Assembly: GCA_030015575.1 (NCBI GenBank)
Contig: JASDDO010000016.1
Span: forward strand, 103,559,241-103,623,240
From: Agapanthus africanus
Taxonomy: Eukaryota > Streptophyta > Magnoliopsida > Asparagales > Amaryllidaceae
DNA: 64,000 nucleotides
Direction: 5' to 3'
The translations under genes and the position numbers were made by a program. Below the pieces are notes generated by a model that searched no databases, was not told where the DNA came from, and worked only from the letters and a program-made list of their open reading frames with translations. Positions within the stretch are counted from its first letter, which is position 1. Each line of letters starts with the position of its first letter. Shown in pieces: positions 44,150 to 56,799 of the stretch.

Positions 44150-45330
44150 CTCACAGCCCGTGTGAAACCGAACATCCAACTCCTCTACTAATCAGTTTCA
44201 CAAAGCCAGTTTATAAAACTATTGTGTTCGAGAAATAGCCTCAGTGAGTGGATCCGCCTAGAAGTTTCTTTCTATATCTCTCTTAATCTCAAGTTCGCGG
44301 AGAAAGCCATCTCCCGAATCGAGTAATTCCTGTCTTAGAATATGCCTGGATATCTGATGGGACCTAGTTCATAAATGAACTCTAAATCCAAACTTCTTAG
44401 ACTGTATCGATCACTGAACCTAATCAGTATCCTGCACCATGCCTCCCACAGTATCCTCTTGGACCACCTGTCCATAATACTATCCCTCGTCAGAGGGAAA
44501 ACTATAACTCTGACAATCACTCTGTCAACCATATCACCTTTGAAGCCTGGAATGATAACCGTCTCCCGAAGGAGGCTGCCGTCATCAAATCCGTAGAACA
44601 TGTACTTATGTTCTAAAACTGCTTCCTTATGTTTCTCCAGGATTGGATTAATACAAACTTATTGCATCTAGTGCAAAAACAACATCTGGTGTGGTACTTG
44701 ACATCTCACGATTGACTCAATTGCCTAAGCAAGTGATCTGCCAATCATGCACATCCCTCTCCCCTTTAGTCTGTAAGACACCTTTAGAGAGGGTGACTCC
44801 ATCACCTGCAGGTACACCACCATGCCAGGAGTCATCTATTCTAAAAACCATTAGAATACTGTCAAAGTACCCACATTGGGAAACTACACAAATCCAGGTC
44901 TAAAACCATAGATCTAGAAACCAGAATGTCAAATATTATATCCATATCCTGTCTGGAGAAACAACTGTGTGACGACCACAGTACAACCGATCCTAGTATA
45001 GGAATTTTACTTCCTACTCTGTGTATGTCATCCAGATACCATGACATCACACCCTACTACCTTCTTAACAGATCCATCCCCTATTCTGATTGAAGTCAAA
45101 CCCATGACTGTCACATCAAAACTAGATGATCTATCTCCGCTATAACTGCCCAAGTCTATAAATAGACATAAGCATCTTGCCCACTTGCTTCCGCTGCTCC
45201 CACTGACTACAACAACCCTCTGGCAGAATAATATATACGTGCACTTCTAAAGCTAGTTTAGAACGATGCTATACTTAACCTCCTGCCGGGTCTCACAATC
45301 TGGAACAACAGTAGTGTCAAGTCTGGGTAA
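44150..45330 (-). pseudogene. pol: Decayed Copia pol (RT to RNase H) of A3
   Basis: The same colinear remnant as in A2. Near 44862-45050 a short frame (SWYLDDIHRVGSKIPILGSV) lines up with the RT catalytic stretch of B2, and towards 44150-44340 the sequence lines up with the end of RNase H before the purine tract. Many breaks. The remnant ends where pol ends in B2. Confidence 0.72.
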
Positions 45331-46515
45331 ACAAGAATCTCCCTGTCACCATCCTTGAGGCTACCAGAGTACCTCTCGGGTGTCTGAGGTTACCCACCAA
45401 ATCTGCGGAGTGGCTATTGGAATGTCAATCCTGATTGAATATATAGGTCCTATTAAATTTTCCGTAATCGTTCGCGGTTCTGGAATCACTTCCAGTTCTA
45501 CCATACTCCCACTATTGTTTTCTGAAAAAGATCCATTTTACTAAAACTGTGGCGAGTCAAGAACAATATCACTATTAATCTTCCAAATGGTAGAATATCA
45601 ACCCTCGTTATAGCCAGGGTCAACCCACAAACAGCCATTACAGAAACGTGCCCTGAGTTATTCAGAGTCTGGTTTTAAGCATAAGCTGGACAACTCCCCG
45701 TACCTTAACATCTTTTAAGGTATGAACTATTCTATAATATAGAAACTTTGGCACTTTATTCAATTGGAACCAGATTCAAATCATGCAACTGTCTCCAGTG
45801 CATATCACCTTAATGGAAAGAGGCTAATCGGTATTACTCAACTTAGGAATTCATCCAATTATGAGTAACCTGAAAGAGAAACACGTTTCTCATAACCATC
45901 ACTATTATCTGAATACCAATCATAAGAATCTACATCTTCGATCTCTTTGAAGAATCCACATCTTCGATCTCTTTGAAGAATCCCGATACTTGTGATACCT
46001 GGTTCTCTACTTTGTTCTTATACCCACAACTTCTCAAAACTTAGACCTTGTATTTCTACGAAACACTTGTCTAAATACTAGAGAAGTCATAAGTAAACAG
46101 AACATAGTACAAGGACCTACCCCTTTGTCCTGATGGACACTTGGACAACATACAATACTCTGTATAAGTCCGCTGAGTTGAACAACTCAAAACTTGTGCG
46201 TCGTAGGTTGAAAACTGTACCGTGGCGATTTCCTCAAATATCACCAATTACAACGAATTTCGATATAATGAGGATAATCACCTAATTCCTAATAACTTAC
46301 TCCCACTCATCATCTGTAAAACCATACAGATATGAGAATGAAACCTGGTAAATACATACCCTTGGAGTAAGTATCTAATCGGGAAAACAGTTTTCCTTTA
46401 ACAATGCACTGAAACATAAAAATGTTTCGTAGGGGTATCCTGGTATTCCTAGCAATGCCTCTTCCATAATCCAATTCATGACTTTAACCGTATATTTTAT
46501 TGCCATCTCTCCAAA
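45331..46515 (-). mobile_element. A3 internal stretch without recognised coding content
   Basis: Matches A2 7131-8240. A short duplication, ACATCTTCGATCTCTTTGAA, occurs twice near 45931 and 45957. No integrase or gag motif was recognised. Confidence 0.6.
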
Positions 46516-47090
46516 TCCCTTTATTTGTCTTTAGTCATTACCTTTTGTACACCATCGTTAGGCTAAATGGTTTTCTTCCTTCCCTACCGTTCGGCACCAG
46601 CCTATGGTTTGGAAGAAGACTATCCAGTAAGCATAATAGGTATACCCTCCTAAACCAAGGAGTACTCGCATCTTGAGAGAAGGTGATGATAAAAGACAAT
46701 TGAATAATACCTTATTCTTTTAAAGGTAAAATAGGAGTGGCGACGAAGTACGCGGTTTGGTCGTGAATGATATCAGTTGCAATTTACTTTGCCCTCTTTC
46801 TAATCCCTTTATTTTGTCTTTACATATTACCTTCTGCACACCCTACTTAGGCTAATCGGTTTTCTTCATTCCCTACCTTTTGGCACCTGCCTATGGTTTG
46901 GAATAAGACTATCCAATAAGCGTAATAGGTGTACTCTCCTAAACCAAGGAGCCCTCGCAACCTGAGAGAATGTGATAATAGAAGACAACTGAATAAACCA
47001 ATTCTATTTCTCCTGAACCTGGATCCATCCTCGAAGAAGTCCCTTCGAGTTCGTATATAACCATACGATGGATCTATCCAATGGAAGTGG
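46516..47090. repeat. 288-bp tandem repeat in A3
   Basis: Units start with TCCCTTTATT at 46516 and 46804, the same repeat as in A1 and A2. Confidence 0.8.
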
Positions 47091-47349
47091 ATGTCTGTAG
47101 TAATACGGGGTGTTCTGAGAAATACAAAGGGTAAAAGAAGGAGTAGCAATGACTTATGCAACTCAGACAATCCAAAAGCCAGTATTTTAAGAAGGTTCAG
47201 TCAACTTGGTCACTGAGTCATAGTCTAGGGTCGGTCAAAGGTCGCTGCCAAAGAGAGAGAGAAAAGAAACACTCTGCGTGCACTCTAACCTAGATCAGAA
47301 TGGTTATCACTTTATCTAATCCGGAAACCTCCCACTGTACTGTCAAATT

Positions 47350-49533
47350 CTCCTCCAAACCTGAAAGAAGAATTAATCGGAATCATCCGAAAGAGTAAAC
47401 CAACTCATCAGTGGGAATCGGAATCCAACTCTCATCGCATGATAACGTGATGGAATGCATCCACGTTACTCATACTCCAGAAGGTATGCGCATACTTGGC
47501 AAGTTTCAGTTTCTTTAGAAACTCCCGATATGATTTTTGCCCCATGCTCTTATAACCGTGGCGTTAGGTCAAAATGTCATAAGTCACAAGCCAAGTTCTA
47601 CCCGTCACTATCTTGTTAATTTGAACCCACCCGCACATGCCCTTGGCATTAGGTCAAAATGGCAGAACGGCTGTCCCAAACCAACTCATCTATCTATGCA
47701 ACAAATGAATACCCAGCAGCTACCAAACACTATGCCTTGGCGTTAGGTCAAAATACATAGCTTGAATACTACTGAATACCCAAAAGAAGTGACGGAGGGC
47801 TACGGCTGGTTTTTGGCGAAAAACCTTTAACGTAACGAACTTGATATCGCTGAAGGAACCTGATAGCTTTTTATAAAAATATAGTGGCGAAAACCTTTGC
47901 TAAAGAGGTCACTCCCGGTGAAGGGATCTCGGCTCTTTCCTCGTGGAATGAGGTGCAGGATATTCCACTGAATACCGCGATGCAAAGCAACTTGTAATCA
48001 ACTATAGTGAAGTTATTACCCTGACGCAAACTTCTGCCCAAGGGGTCAGTCCCGGTGAAGGGATATCGGCCCTTGCCCCGTCGAATGAGGTGCAGGATAT
48101 TCCACTGAATACCGCTATGCAAAACAAAAGGAAACGACTTTGCAATAACACTTTTTTAAATTTGTTCCAACAACTGCAAACAGGTTTGTTTTACTTTGCA
48201 TTGATCAGAATCAACGCAGTCCCATCAATAATCACATCAGAAAAGAACGAAAATAAAATGTACGTATATGCCATCCGCATTCATCACTGGGTCCCGTCAT
48301 CACCCGTTAGGTTACTTAACTAACGACAGAGCGGGGACTGGACTAGCGCGGGTGTAAAACATATACAACATCTAATAGTATATAAACCAATATACAATAA
48401 TCGCTCCAGGCGTGATAATATGCAACATTACAGAAAAGTAATAAGCATCACAGAACAATACAGATAATCTGGGATCCCCGAGTTTCACAGAGCCGCTGCT
48501 GAAACCCGACGTTCCCCTGGTCGTGTGGATAGCCTGTGCAATGAAACCTAGACCCCTACGGGTGCGGCAAGTTACCCGCCAAAACCTGAAGCGAGGCAGC
48601 CCCCTACAGCAAAGTGAATGGACCACCCTGCACTTCACGGAATCCGGTAACTTGAGCACCCCTCCTTGGGTCAACCTGTACCCCCTACAAGTGCGGCGAA
48701 TAGTCTGCCAATTTTAGAGTAAGGCCCCTCTGCCTCTCAAAGCCATGAGATGCGGACCCGTTGTCCTCCAGAACCCGGCTATCTGTGCACTCCGTCGCGG
48801 GGTAAAACTAGTACAAAAATGAAAAATATGTACAGTGGGTACATCGACCTCGACCCGGTCGTGCCCCAAAAGAATATTATACAACAGGCAATGATGGCAG
48901 TCCACATGTTGGACGCTCGCCCCGCAATATCAAATGTACAAATAAATCCAAACTGCACTACTATTGCACACTGCTATCCACCACGACAAATCCGCAACAT
49001 CGCAGCACAACACAGAACATCAACGCGAATGTCACGTTCGCAAACCCGTCTAAAAGAACTATAGCAATCAGACGCGGTTTACCGATCAAATGACATTCCC
49101 GATCGGAGATATAATGTAAGCACTGTAAACTAACATGTTTAAATTTTGATCGACTAAATATCACGAAGTGGGCCCCACGAACATCTGTTGAACAGTAACA
49201 AAATCTGGGCCCAAACAATATATACCAAAAACCCCAATTTCCAGAGAAGAAGATACTGTGCAAATTTGGAAGAGTGATCCAATAGAATGGCCGCGGATGC
49301 GCGGTCAAACCCTAGGTTTGACTGCGATTCCGCGGTGCTCTTGAATGATCACATGCCTAAATTTGTACGGTATGCTTAGAAAAGCCTGCTGAATTTTCTG
49401 TGATGTGTAAAATTAATTTTGGAACCCTTTTAAAATCGACAGAAACTCAGAATGGAAATTTTGCAGTTTTTGATATTCGGTCCGATCGATATTTTAAACG
49501 CGTTAGCACAAGTTAGTAAAGCAAAATGGTGAC
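47350..49533 (-). other. Long 5' leader of A3
   Basis: Aligned with the A2 and B1 leaders. It contains GGTCAAAAT motifs at about 47560, 47650 and 47745, the 137-bp repeat (47886-48120; GGTCACTCC at 47907 and GGTCAGTCC at 48044), the GC-rich block (48470-48800) and the stem-loop at 49255. No coding frame recognised. Confidence 0.7.
49255..49371 (-). other. GC-rich leader stem-loop, A3
   Basis: The outer arms ACTGTGCAAATTT and AAATTTGTACGGT pair, GAGTGATCC pairs loosely with GAATGATCAC, and the core CCGCGGATGCGCGGTCAAAC pairs with GTTTGACTGCGATTCCGCGG around the small loop CCTA. It lies about 160 bp from the primer site. Confidence 0.72.
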
Positions 49534-49545
49534 GCTCTGATACCA
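49534..49545 (-). other. Primer-binding site (initiator tRNA-Met) of A3
   Basis: Minus-strand TGGTATCAGAGC, one base from the 5' LTR end at 49547. Confidence 0.92.
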
Positions 49546-50050
49546 CTGTAAGTCCACGGTAGCGCCCCGGCCGTCTACAGACGCCAAATGCGGAACAAAA
49601 ACTTTTTAACTGGCGCTATCGTATACTTTAACCCGGATCTGCCATTATTGCTAAACTAACAAACTGTAAAGAGAGTAGAAAGGTTATACCGAACGATCCG
49701 AGTCCTTCGTTCTTTAACCATCATCCCACGCTCCGCTGCGGCTGCTCCGATCTCCTCGTCCAGGTGGCACCACGTCAACGATTCTTTAAACGGGCTCCCG
49801 CCTCTGACTCGAGGCAACTCGGTCGTCAAGTTTGCTAAAAGAGACGACCAAGATTGATGTAGAGAATGAGTAGAAGACTTTGTCTCGTTCCATCCAAAGC
49901 TATGGACGAACGGTTAATGAAGTTGCCAATTGATTCGGGTGATGGAATGAAATGAGCAATAAAATTTCCATACACCCCAAAACTATCATAATCTTTTCTT
50001 CAACAACTATCTTCATCAAGTGAGAGTGAGAGAGGGGGAAGGGGCCGGCC

Positions 50051-50060
50051 ATATATATAA
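50051..50060 (-). promoter_or_regulatory. TATA box candidate of A3 5' LTR
   Basis: Minus-strand TTATATATAT, preceded on the plus strand by GGCCGGCC and followed downstream by a CT-rich run. It is 172 bp from the HSE. Confidence 0.55.
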
Positions 50061-50231
50061 GTGAGGAGGGAGGTGAGTGTAGGAACAAGAGAGTAACCAT
50101 AAGGAAATATCTAGTATGAACACAAGAAAATATCTAGTGTGAACACAAGAAAATATCTAGTGTGAACACAAAGTGTGAACACAATAAATGCACCATAAAT
50201 GAACAAGTGAGTCACAAGCCTTGTCACCACC

Positions 50232-50249
50232 TTCTAGAACCTTCTAGAA
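50232..50249. promoter_or_regulatory. Four-unit heat-shock element in A3 5' LTR
   Basis: TTCTAGAACCTTCTAGAA, identical to the 3' LTR copy, in the U3 of the promoter LTR. A TGACTCA motif follows within a few bases, as in A2. Confidence 0.65.
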
Positions 50250-51645
50250 GTATGACTCACCCTCATCCAAGAAAAGATAAATCCGTCTTTAACCGAATGT
50301 TAAAAGACGGCTGATAGAAAACTGGAAACTGGCAACTTCCAAAAGTGATCCCGAAACGAATTTCAGGATAACCCCGTAACCGTATAAATATACCCGCATT
50401 TGTATTACGACCGAATACAAATGCAACTGAGACAAAGATATTATATATACTCAATATAATACTCGGATCCGGCTTAAACCAAAGCCGACCGGTATCATCT
50501 GCCCGAAATCTGACACGTGCGTAAACGCATGTGCATTTTCCGAACCCTGCCATAAAACCATACGGCCTCTACAACGTTTTGCCCGAACTTGGGAAACTGT
50601 CTGTGGGGGACTCTAATGACTCGTCAGTACCCTGGCAGTGGGTTTAACCACAAACCGTCAGCGGCACTAGCTATGCGTAACGGCTGCCTATGGACTGACC
50701 TCAAGGGAGGCCGATGAGCGAACTCATCCGGAAACCCTACTGAGCCTAACAGTGACAATGTATATACAGTCCGGTCCATTCGTCTATGAGTATCGCATAT
50801 CTGCCTAGGGGGCTAGTAACGTCAGACCCCCAATAGCAGTATAAGTCGTGTCGGAGTGTAGCCCAATAACACCCTGAGATACTACTGGAGTACCTACCAG
50901 TAAATCTCCTGCCACGGCCGTGGGCTATGTGTAATGGCTCTCCTAGACACAGCACGATCTCGCCCCCAATACCGGGAGAGACGAATCCCCTGCCGATCCG
51001 CTCACGTGCCTCCATGTGGCTCGGGACTGTACCCAAAAACTACCTGTTTGCACGACTCCTTTGAGCCGTGGTAGGGTAGAAATCAAAGCACATTGGGAAC
51101 TCACACGAGACAAATGACGACCTCAGGTCGATGAACTAACATGTACACATGTCACCAGCGAACTGCTATCTGACGATAGGTATAGTACTAACTAGCAGAT
51201 TCCCGGCGAGTCCTGTCCGGTGTACTCATAACCCAATGAGCACCTGTATACATCTTAGGTGATCCAACTGACACCAGTGGCTTGTGAGACCGGCCACCGC
51301 CCCTCGTCGGGGTCTCGACTGTATACACTAGTCTACTCCGGAGTATCGATGCCCTGTCTCGAAACTCCTACGACTAGGGACCACAATTAAGGATATGCAT
51401 ATAAACCACCCAACTCTCACGTATATGATCGCCATCATACTGTTGGTGGTAAAGCAAGATCCTAAGGGCTCTATCAAAGTGTAACATGTAATCAGTCACC
51501 TGAACATGTACACGACTGATAAAGGCAAACCAGATAGCATACTATCATCTCGAGTAAGACTGTCCTACCGGTATAGGTCCTCCTCAATCATTGCAATCAC
51601 GTGCCTACGTTCCAATAATTGACTCTGAGGGCACTATCTCCAACA

Positions 51646-52314
51646 AATGATGGCCTTGATCTTCTCTGGGTTTACCTCGATTCCTCAGTAGGTGACCATG
51701 AATCCGAGGAACTTTCCGCCAGTGACACCCAAAGCACACTTGGCTAGATTCAGCGTCATTTCGTACTTTCGCAGGACCTCAAAGGTCTCGCCAAGGTTTG
51801 TGGTATGCTCGGTCGACTGGGTGGATTTCACGAGCATATCATCGACGTAGACTTCCATATTCCTCCCGATCTGTTTCTTGAATAGCTTATTGACCAGCCG
51901 TTGGTACGTTGCCCCAGCATTTTTGAGGCCGAAGTGCATTACCTTATAGCAGTAGACCCCTCGATCGGTAATGAAGGTTGTGGGCTCTTCGTCGGCCGGG
52001 TTCATCTGGATTTGATTATAACCGGAGAAAGCATCATGAAACTTAGCAGCTCGTGACCGGCCGAGCTGTCAACCAGCTGATCTAACCGAGAGAGTGGGTA
52101 GTTGTCTTTCAAGTAGGCCTTGTGCAGATCGGTAAAATCGATGCACATGTGCCACTTCCCATTCGCTTTCTTGACCATGACTACATTGGATAGCCAAGCC
52201 AAGTAGTCCAGGTTCCTGATAAAGTCTGCCGCTAGTAGCAGGTCCACTTCTTCCTTAATCTCCTTCTATTTGACAGGTGTGAAGCTTCTTTTCTTTTGTC
52301 GGGCCGGCCGGACT
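51646..52314 (-). pseudogene. pol: G: Tat/Retand-type Gypsy reverse transcriptase (piece 1)
   Basis: The minus strand shows the RT N-terminal part (LLLAADFIRN, then NVVMVKKANGKWHMCIDFTD and NYPLSRLDQLVDSSAGHELL) and, further on, MNPADEEPTTFITDRGVYCY, FGLKNAGATYQRLVNKLF, the catalytic VYVDDMLVKS and LNLAKCALGVTGGKFLGF. These are hallmark RT motifs of the Tat/Retand group. The gene is interrupted by A3 at 51645 and by K at 52315. A few breaks are visible. It is the oldest layer of the stack. Confidence 0.9.
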
Positions 52315-53358
52315 TGTAACACCCTAGTGCATTTATACGATATTCTATTTGGGGTTTTCCTAATCTTGCAACAGTTTTCTTGATTATTATTATTTTTGGG
52401 TGTGGATAATGCATTTGGTAACTGTGGTTAGTATCCGACCCGACCCGTATGCTTGAAACCCACTATGGTTCAAGATACGTCATATATTTTAGTACAGAGG
52501 ATCCATGCACATCTAGGTTCTATATACATATATGATATAGTTAGTATCTGCATATCATTTAAATAATACAAATTATAACCAGATAAAAAGTTTTGATATC
52601 TAGCATTACATGTTACCATACCCCATACCCTATGGTTGCATCCATACATCGTGTTCATGTCCAGTTTGTTAAAACAGACTCGTTTGGATCGCTACGTGTA
52701 TTTAGGTGTATCCGTTTTGGGGGGTATACATTTTTATTAACCGGACATTACATTATAGTTTTAACTGATACGTATATTATCCATATTTTAAAACTAGATT
52801 TTTAGAAGAGATCCGGGTATTTTTCGGAGTAATTTGATAATAGCTGTATAATCCTATAAAATATAAACTAACAGTTTAAATCTAACATAATAAATATGAT
52901 ATTATAACTAATTATAATATATCCTACTTTATCCCTCTCTCTCACACAGCCTCTCGTCTCTCTGCCTCTCATCTCTCTCTCTAAACCTCTATCTCTCTCT
53001 CTCTAAATATGTATATATTATATATTTTTTTTTTATATAACCTAATACTTTAACACCTCACCCCTCATCTCTCTCCTCTATCTTCCTCCTTCCCTCTCGA
53101 GACGAACCCCGAGCACCCAAACCCTAGCCGCTCCCTCACCTCCCGTCGACCTCCCCACCATCTCGTCTCCTCACCTTATCATCACCACCTCCACCACCTC
53201 GCCTCCTCTCCTTCATCCCTGACAAGACCCCCACAACTCCTGAGCACCCAGCAACAACCCCGACGACGCCAACCCAAGAACCCATTGCCTGAGACTTCAC
53301 CGCCGCCATCACCCTATCCCCAGCCTTCACCTCGTTTCCCTCTCCACTCCCCGAGCAC
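52315..53358 (+). mobile_element. K: partial Tekay-like LTR
   Basis: Starts TGTAACACCCTAGTGCATT, a typical Tekay/Del LTR terminus, directly against G. It runs AT-rich for 600 bp, then a CT microsatellite (52930-53005), a TATATATTATATATTT run (53010-53030) and a C-rich stretch like a 5' untranslated region. At 53358 it is cut by D. Plus orientation is inferred from the start motif and the TATA-then-CT order, similar to S. GGACT (52310-52314) would be its left TSD. No internal region is seen. Confidence 0.55.
52930..53005. repeat. CT-rich simple repeat in K
   Basis: Runs of CTCT and TCTCTC with few interruptions, followed by a TATA-rich run. Such CT tracts are common around the transcript start of plant LTRs. 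Confidence 0.7.
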
Positions 53359-56300
53359 TGTCACGACCCGAAATTTGGCACGTGACGGCCCTTAAACCAC
53401 GTAACATCTACAGGCGTAATGCAATCTAAGTAAGCCGAAAACCCAGCAAATCTAAAACATCAAAAGTAGTAAGTGATAAGAACATTGTCAAAAGCTTTTG
53501 GGAATCTCAAGTAAAAATCTTTAAAGTCCAAATTCACTTTTCTTAAAAATTTGGCAGCACCTCCTTTGTAAAAACTAGCCCCGAAACGGGGTACAACATA
53601 AGATATAAGTATAGCATCCCCAAACGGGAGCAAACCACGCCCAAAGGTGGAAACAACCACCACAACATATAAATACGACGCCGTAGCGAAGAAATGGACA
53701 ATATAGATTGAAAACAGCATAAAGGATAAAACTGTAAAACAAAAGCCGGCTCACACGAGCACGACACCCAAGTCACGAAACAATATACAATATCGTCCTC
53801 ACATCGTCTCTAAGTCAATACATGAAAGTAGTAGATGGAGAGTACTAGGTACAATAAGATATACAATGAGCATCATCGGATAACCGCAAAACCCACCTAT
53901 AGCAAAACTGCACACAGTCAGCCGTAGCGGTATCCGCTGCAAAAGATAATACGATACGAAGAAGCCCTGGCGCGACCGCTCTGAGGAACAACCTGCAAAA
54001 CACTGTGGCACAACGGGGGTGAGTTGCCAACTCGTGAATAGTAAATAACATATGCAGGTAATCGCAAGTATGCACGTACTGCGATAATCTATCACATGCA
54101 AGATGATAGCAATAAATGGCAATATGTATATGCAACAGTCGTGAAAGGTACTCTATCAGGTACTACTAATACATGAAGCAATGCATATCAAATAAATGTT
54201 GAGTATGGGATAAAACATGTCATCCTCACGGAATCCTCATCGTGGCAGGACCAGTGTCCATCAAGACAATTTAAATCCCAATACTAAAGGCGCCGCATCC
54301 TCAGATCGGCCGACATATCCTGTAAGTCTCATAGAACCTGGGTGTCCAACATCGACACCCGAACATCATGAAAACTAGTGTCCAGTATCGACACGTAAAT
54401 ACTCATCTGTCAGGCGCCATCACCACGACTGGCCCTGATGTCATGTCCGTACATCTCATGGAACCTGAGTGTCCCACACTCGAAATCCATATATCATGTC
54501 CGTACATAACTCCGGTCGGTATCCCCACGATAACCACCGAAACCAAATATTGTCACCGGTAAGGTAGTACTCCCCTGCTTCAGGTTCAACGCCATCATCT
54601 GCGATCATCTTGCCCCGGGGTACCTCCGGGCCCCACCATGTACCCGCATACGGCCTCGTCCACTTCTCGGATCGGATTTATAACACAAATCTCAGAACCG
54701 AGAAATCTCATGGTGGACGCATCAAAATATCATATCAAGAGAAACCAGGTTTTTCAAACAATGCATAATTTCATGAAATACCACGGTCCTCAAATCCAGA
54801 AAACATCATATGAAATCCATATCTCAATGCGTAAATCCATGAAATATAATATATGCAACATAAAACAGTAATATGATCATATAAAGGAAAAACCGCTATT
54901 TAACTGCAACAAGTTATTAAATATATCACGCAGTTCCTAATTTCTCCGAAATCCAATGCAACATCATATAAGGGTGAACATGTAGCTATAGCAAGATACG
55001 GGTATATACCTATCAATAATGATGTAATACCATATGGGTATATGTGTAGCTATAGCAAGGTATATGGGTGTACATGTAAGTATGTATGCATAACAAGGCA
55101 TATGTGTAAGCATGTAGGTATACAGGTATGCTATAATTCATATGCACAATGGAATAAGAATCAATGTCTCAATGTCACTAACCATACAATATCACATATG
55201 TATATGGGTTGTGCGTGTCATGGCAATTATCGACGGAGTGTGTGTAGCATACAATTAGTGCTCGTGAAACATGAACCGTCAATAATATAGTTGTGTCTCA
55301 TTACTACTATGTCCATTTGCAATAGGAAAATGAGGTATGCAACAATGTTACACATGCACAATCAATGTCCATATACTTATAAATAACAATCATATCATTA
55401 AATCTAGCCCAGACGCATAACTCCATTCGGGCGATTCCCCTGTAGATATTAAATCTACTCACCAATAATCTTGGGCTAAGTAAAGCCAACCACTCGCTTT
55501 CCCTTCTTCGCAGCGTCCGAAGTCCAAGCCTGCGGCCCTAAGATCATAACCAGTATAACAAGTTCACATTAGCAATCGACCAATAATACGTATCCACTAC
55601 GTTTAACCAACGCACCAACTCCAAATATATTCTCAAGTGTTCGTCTAGTGGCTAACGTGCGTAGCGACACTACGAAACCAACCCAAGAGCAACAGCTACA
55701 CAAAGTACACGTACCATGTCGGTTAACGTAACGCGCGTAGTCGTAACACTAGAAACAAGCAAAGTGATCCCAGATTTTGTATACTATAAAACCACAAAAA
55801 TCAAACAGTACCAAACACTTCTAAACAACTGCAGACAGCTACCCTACAAAACCCAAGCCCTAACTCCACTACATGGCCGAGGTCGCCGGATTTCCTCATG
55901 AAGTCGCCGGCCAAAACCGAGCCCATGGGGTTCGTGCTTCAGGTGAATGCTTAGGGTCCCTGGTACAACACAACTACACTGCTAGATTTTCCAGTACACA
56001 CTCGGGGTCACAGCAGATCACAGATATCATAATATGACACTAAAAATACGATATGTGCACGAAACAAAACTTTAAGTGTTCTAAACTAAAATTAATAAGC
56101 TATACAACACTATAACATCCTATTTAACAGATAGAGATCATTACCTAACCACACAAGCTCAAAGATCCTAGCTTTCCAAGCTCCAAGGGATCCTAGAGGC
56201 TAAAACAAGACATGAAAGGTGATTTGGGTGAGATTTGATCAAGTTTGGTGAAGGTTTAGTGAAGAATGGGTAAGTGTTTAGTTGAGGGAAGAGGAAGATG

Positions 56301-56751
56301 AAAGATAATGAGAAAGAGATAGTGTTGTGAGAGAATGAGAGTGAAATGAGTGAGTGAGGTGAGTTAGAGATGAGAGGTGCGTGTAGGGTAAGTGCACCTT
56401 GCATTAACTCTCTCTCACTCTCCACCATAAATGCTAGCCATGACTCTTCATGACTCACCTTGCCACCTCCCCTCAATTCAAAACACAAAAGAAAATATCT
56501 CTCCTCACACAAATATCTAAGGGTTAAGGTTTAAACAAGGCGAGGATTAGGTTAAAGGTTGTCATGGTCACTAAACAAGATTAACACTAACAAACCCTCA
56601 CATTAACATGCACAAGTGTGTGCAAGCCATAACAAATAATAATAAAATATTAATTAATTGTTATAAAATGTGAGGAAACCAATTTGGTAAACTTTTTACA
56701 GAAAACCCGCATTATCGCTAATTAACACTAATCGCATTCTAAGGTATTACA
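53359..56751 (-). repeat. D 3' LTR
   Basis: A 3393-bp LTR; minus strand TGTAATACCTTAGAATGCGA to CCCGAAA-rich end GGGTCGTGACA. The purine tract sits on its right. It shares the terminal GGGTCGTGACA, GAGTTGGCAACTCACCCCCG (minus strand, near 54020) and the GGGGCGAG/GTACCCCGGGG block with S, so the two are related but clearly distinct. Several short frames in it are not genes. Confidence 0.9.
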
Positions 56752-56780
56752 ATCTCCCCCTTAAAGAAATTCGTCCCCGG
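56752..56780 (-). other. Polypurine tract of D
   Basis: The minus strand ends AATTTCTTTAAGGGGGAGAT directly at the LTR. GACGAATTTCTTTAAGGGGG is typical of Tekay-type elements. Confidence 0.88.
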
Positions 56781-56799
56781 ATTAAAATTCTTACTATGC

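Larger units (their letters stand above)
42006..51645 (-). mobile_element. A3: full-length non-autonomous SIRE-like Copia element
   Basis: An element of 9640 bp on the minus strand, complete in structure, with LTRs 42006-44106 and 49547-51645, purine tract, tRNA-Met primer site and TSD AATGA (42001-42005 and 51646-51650). The LTRs differ at about 38 positions plus two small gaps (about 1.8%), or near 0.7 million years at 1.3e-8. The interior is colinear with A2: decayed pol, 288-bp tandem repeat and long leader. The coding part has many breaks. It is inserted in the RT of G. Confidence 0.95.
49547..51645 (-). repeat. A3 5' LTR (promoter copy)
   Basis: A 2099-bp LTR with the same promoter plan as A2: TATATAT (50051-50060), 23-bp repeats (50103-50175), HSE (50232-50249), then the G-box palindrome near 50514-50533. 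It ends at 51645 with TCTCCAACA followed by the TSD AATGA. Confidence 0.94.

Noticed and set aside
42006-51645. A3 as a segmental duplication of A2
   Set aside because: A3 has its own TSD (AATGA), different flanks, LTR-specific 23-bp repeats and its own LTR divergence, so it is an independent insertion.
53799-54135. Two overlapping frames in the D LTR as membrane-protein genes
   Set aside because: They lie inside an LTR, overlap in different frames and have no recognisable family. The hydrophobic look comes from base composition.
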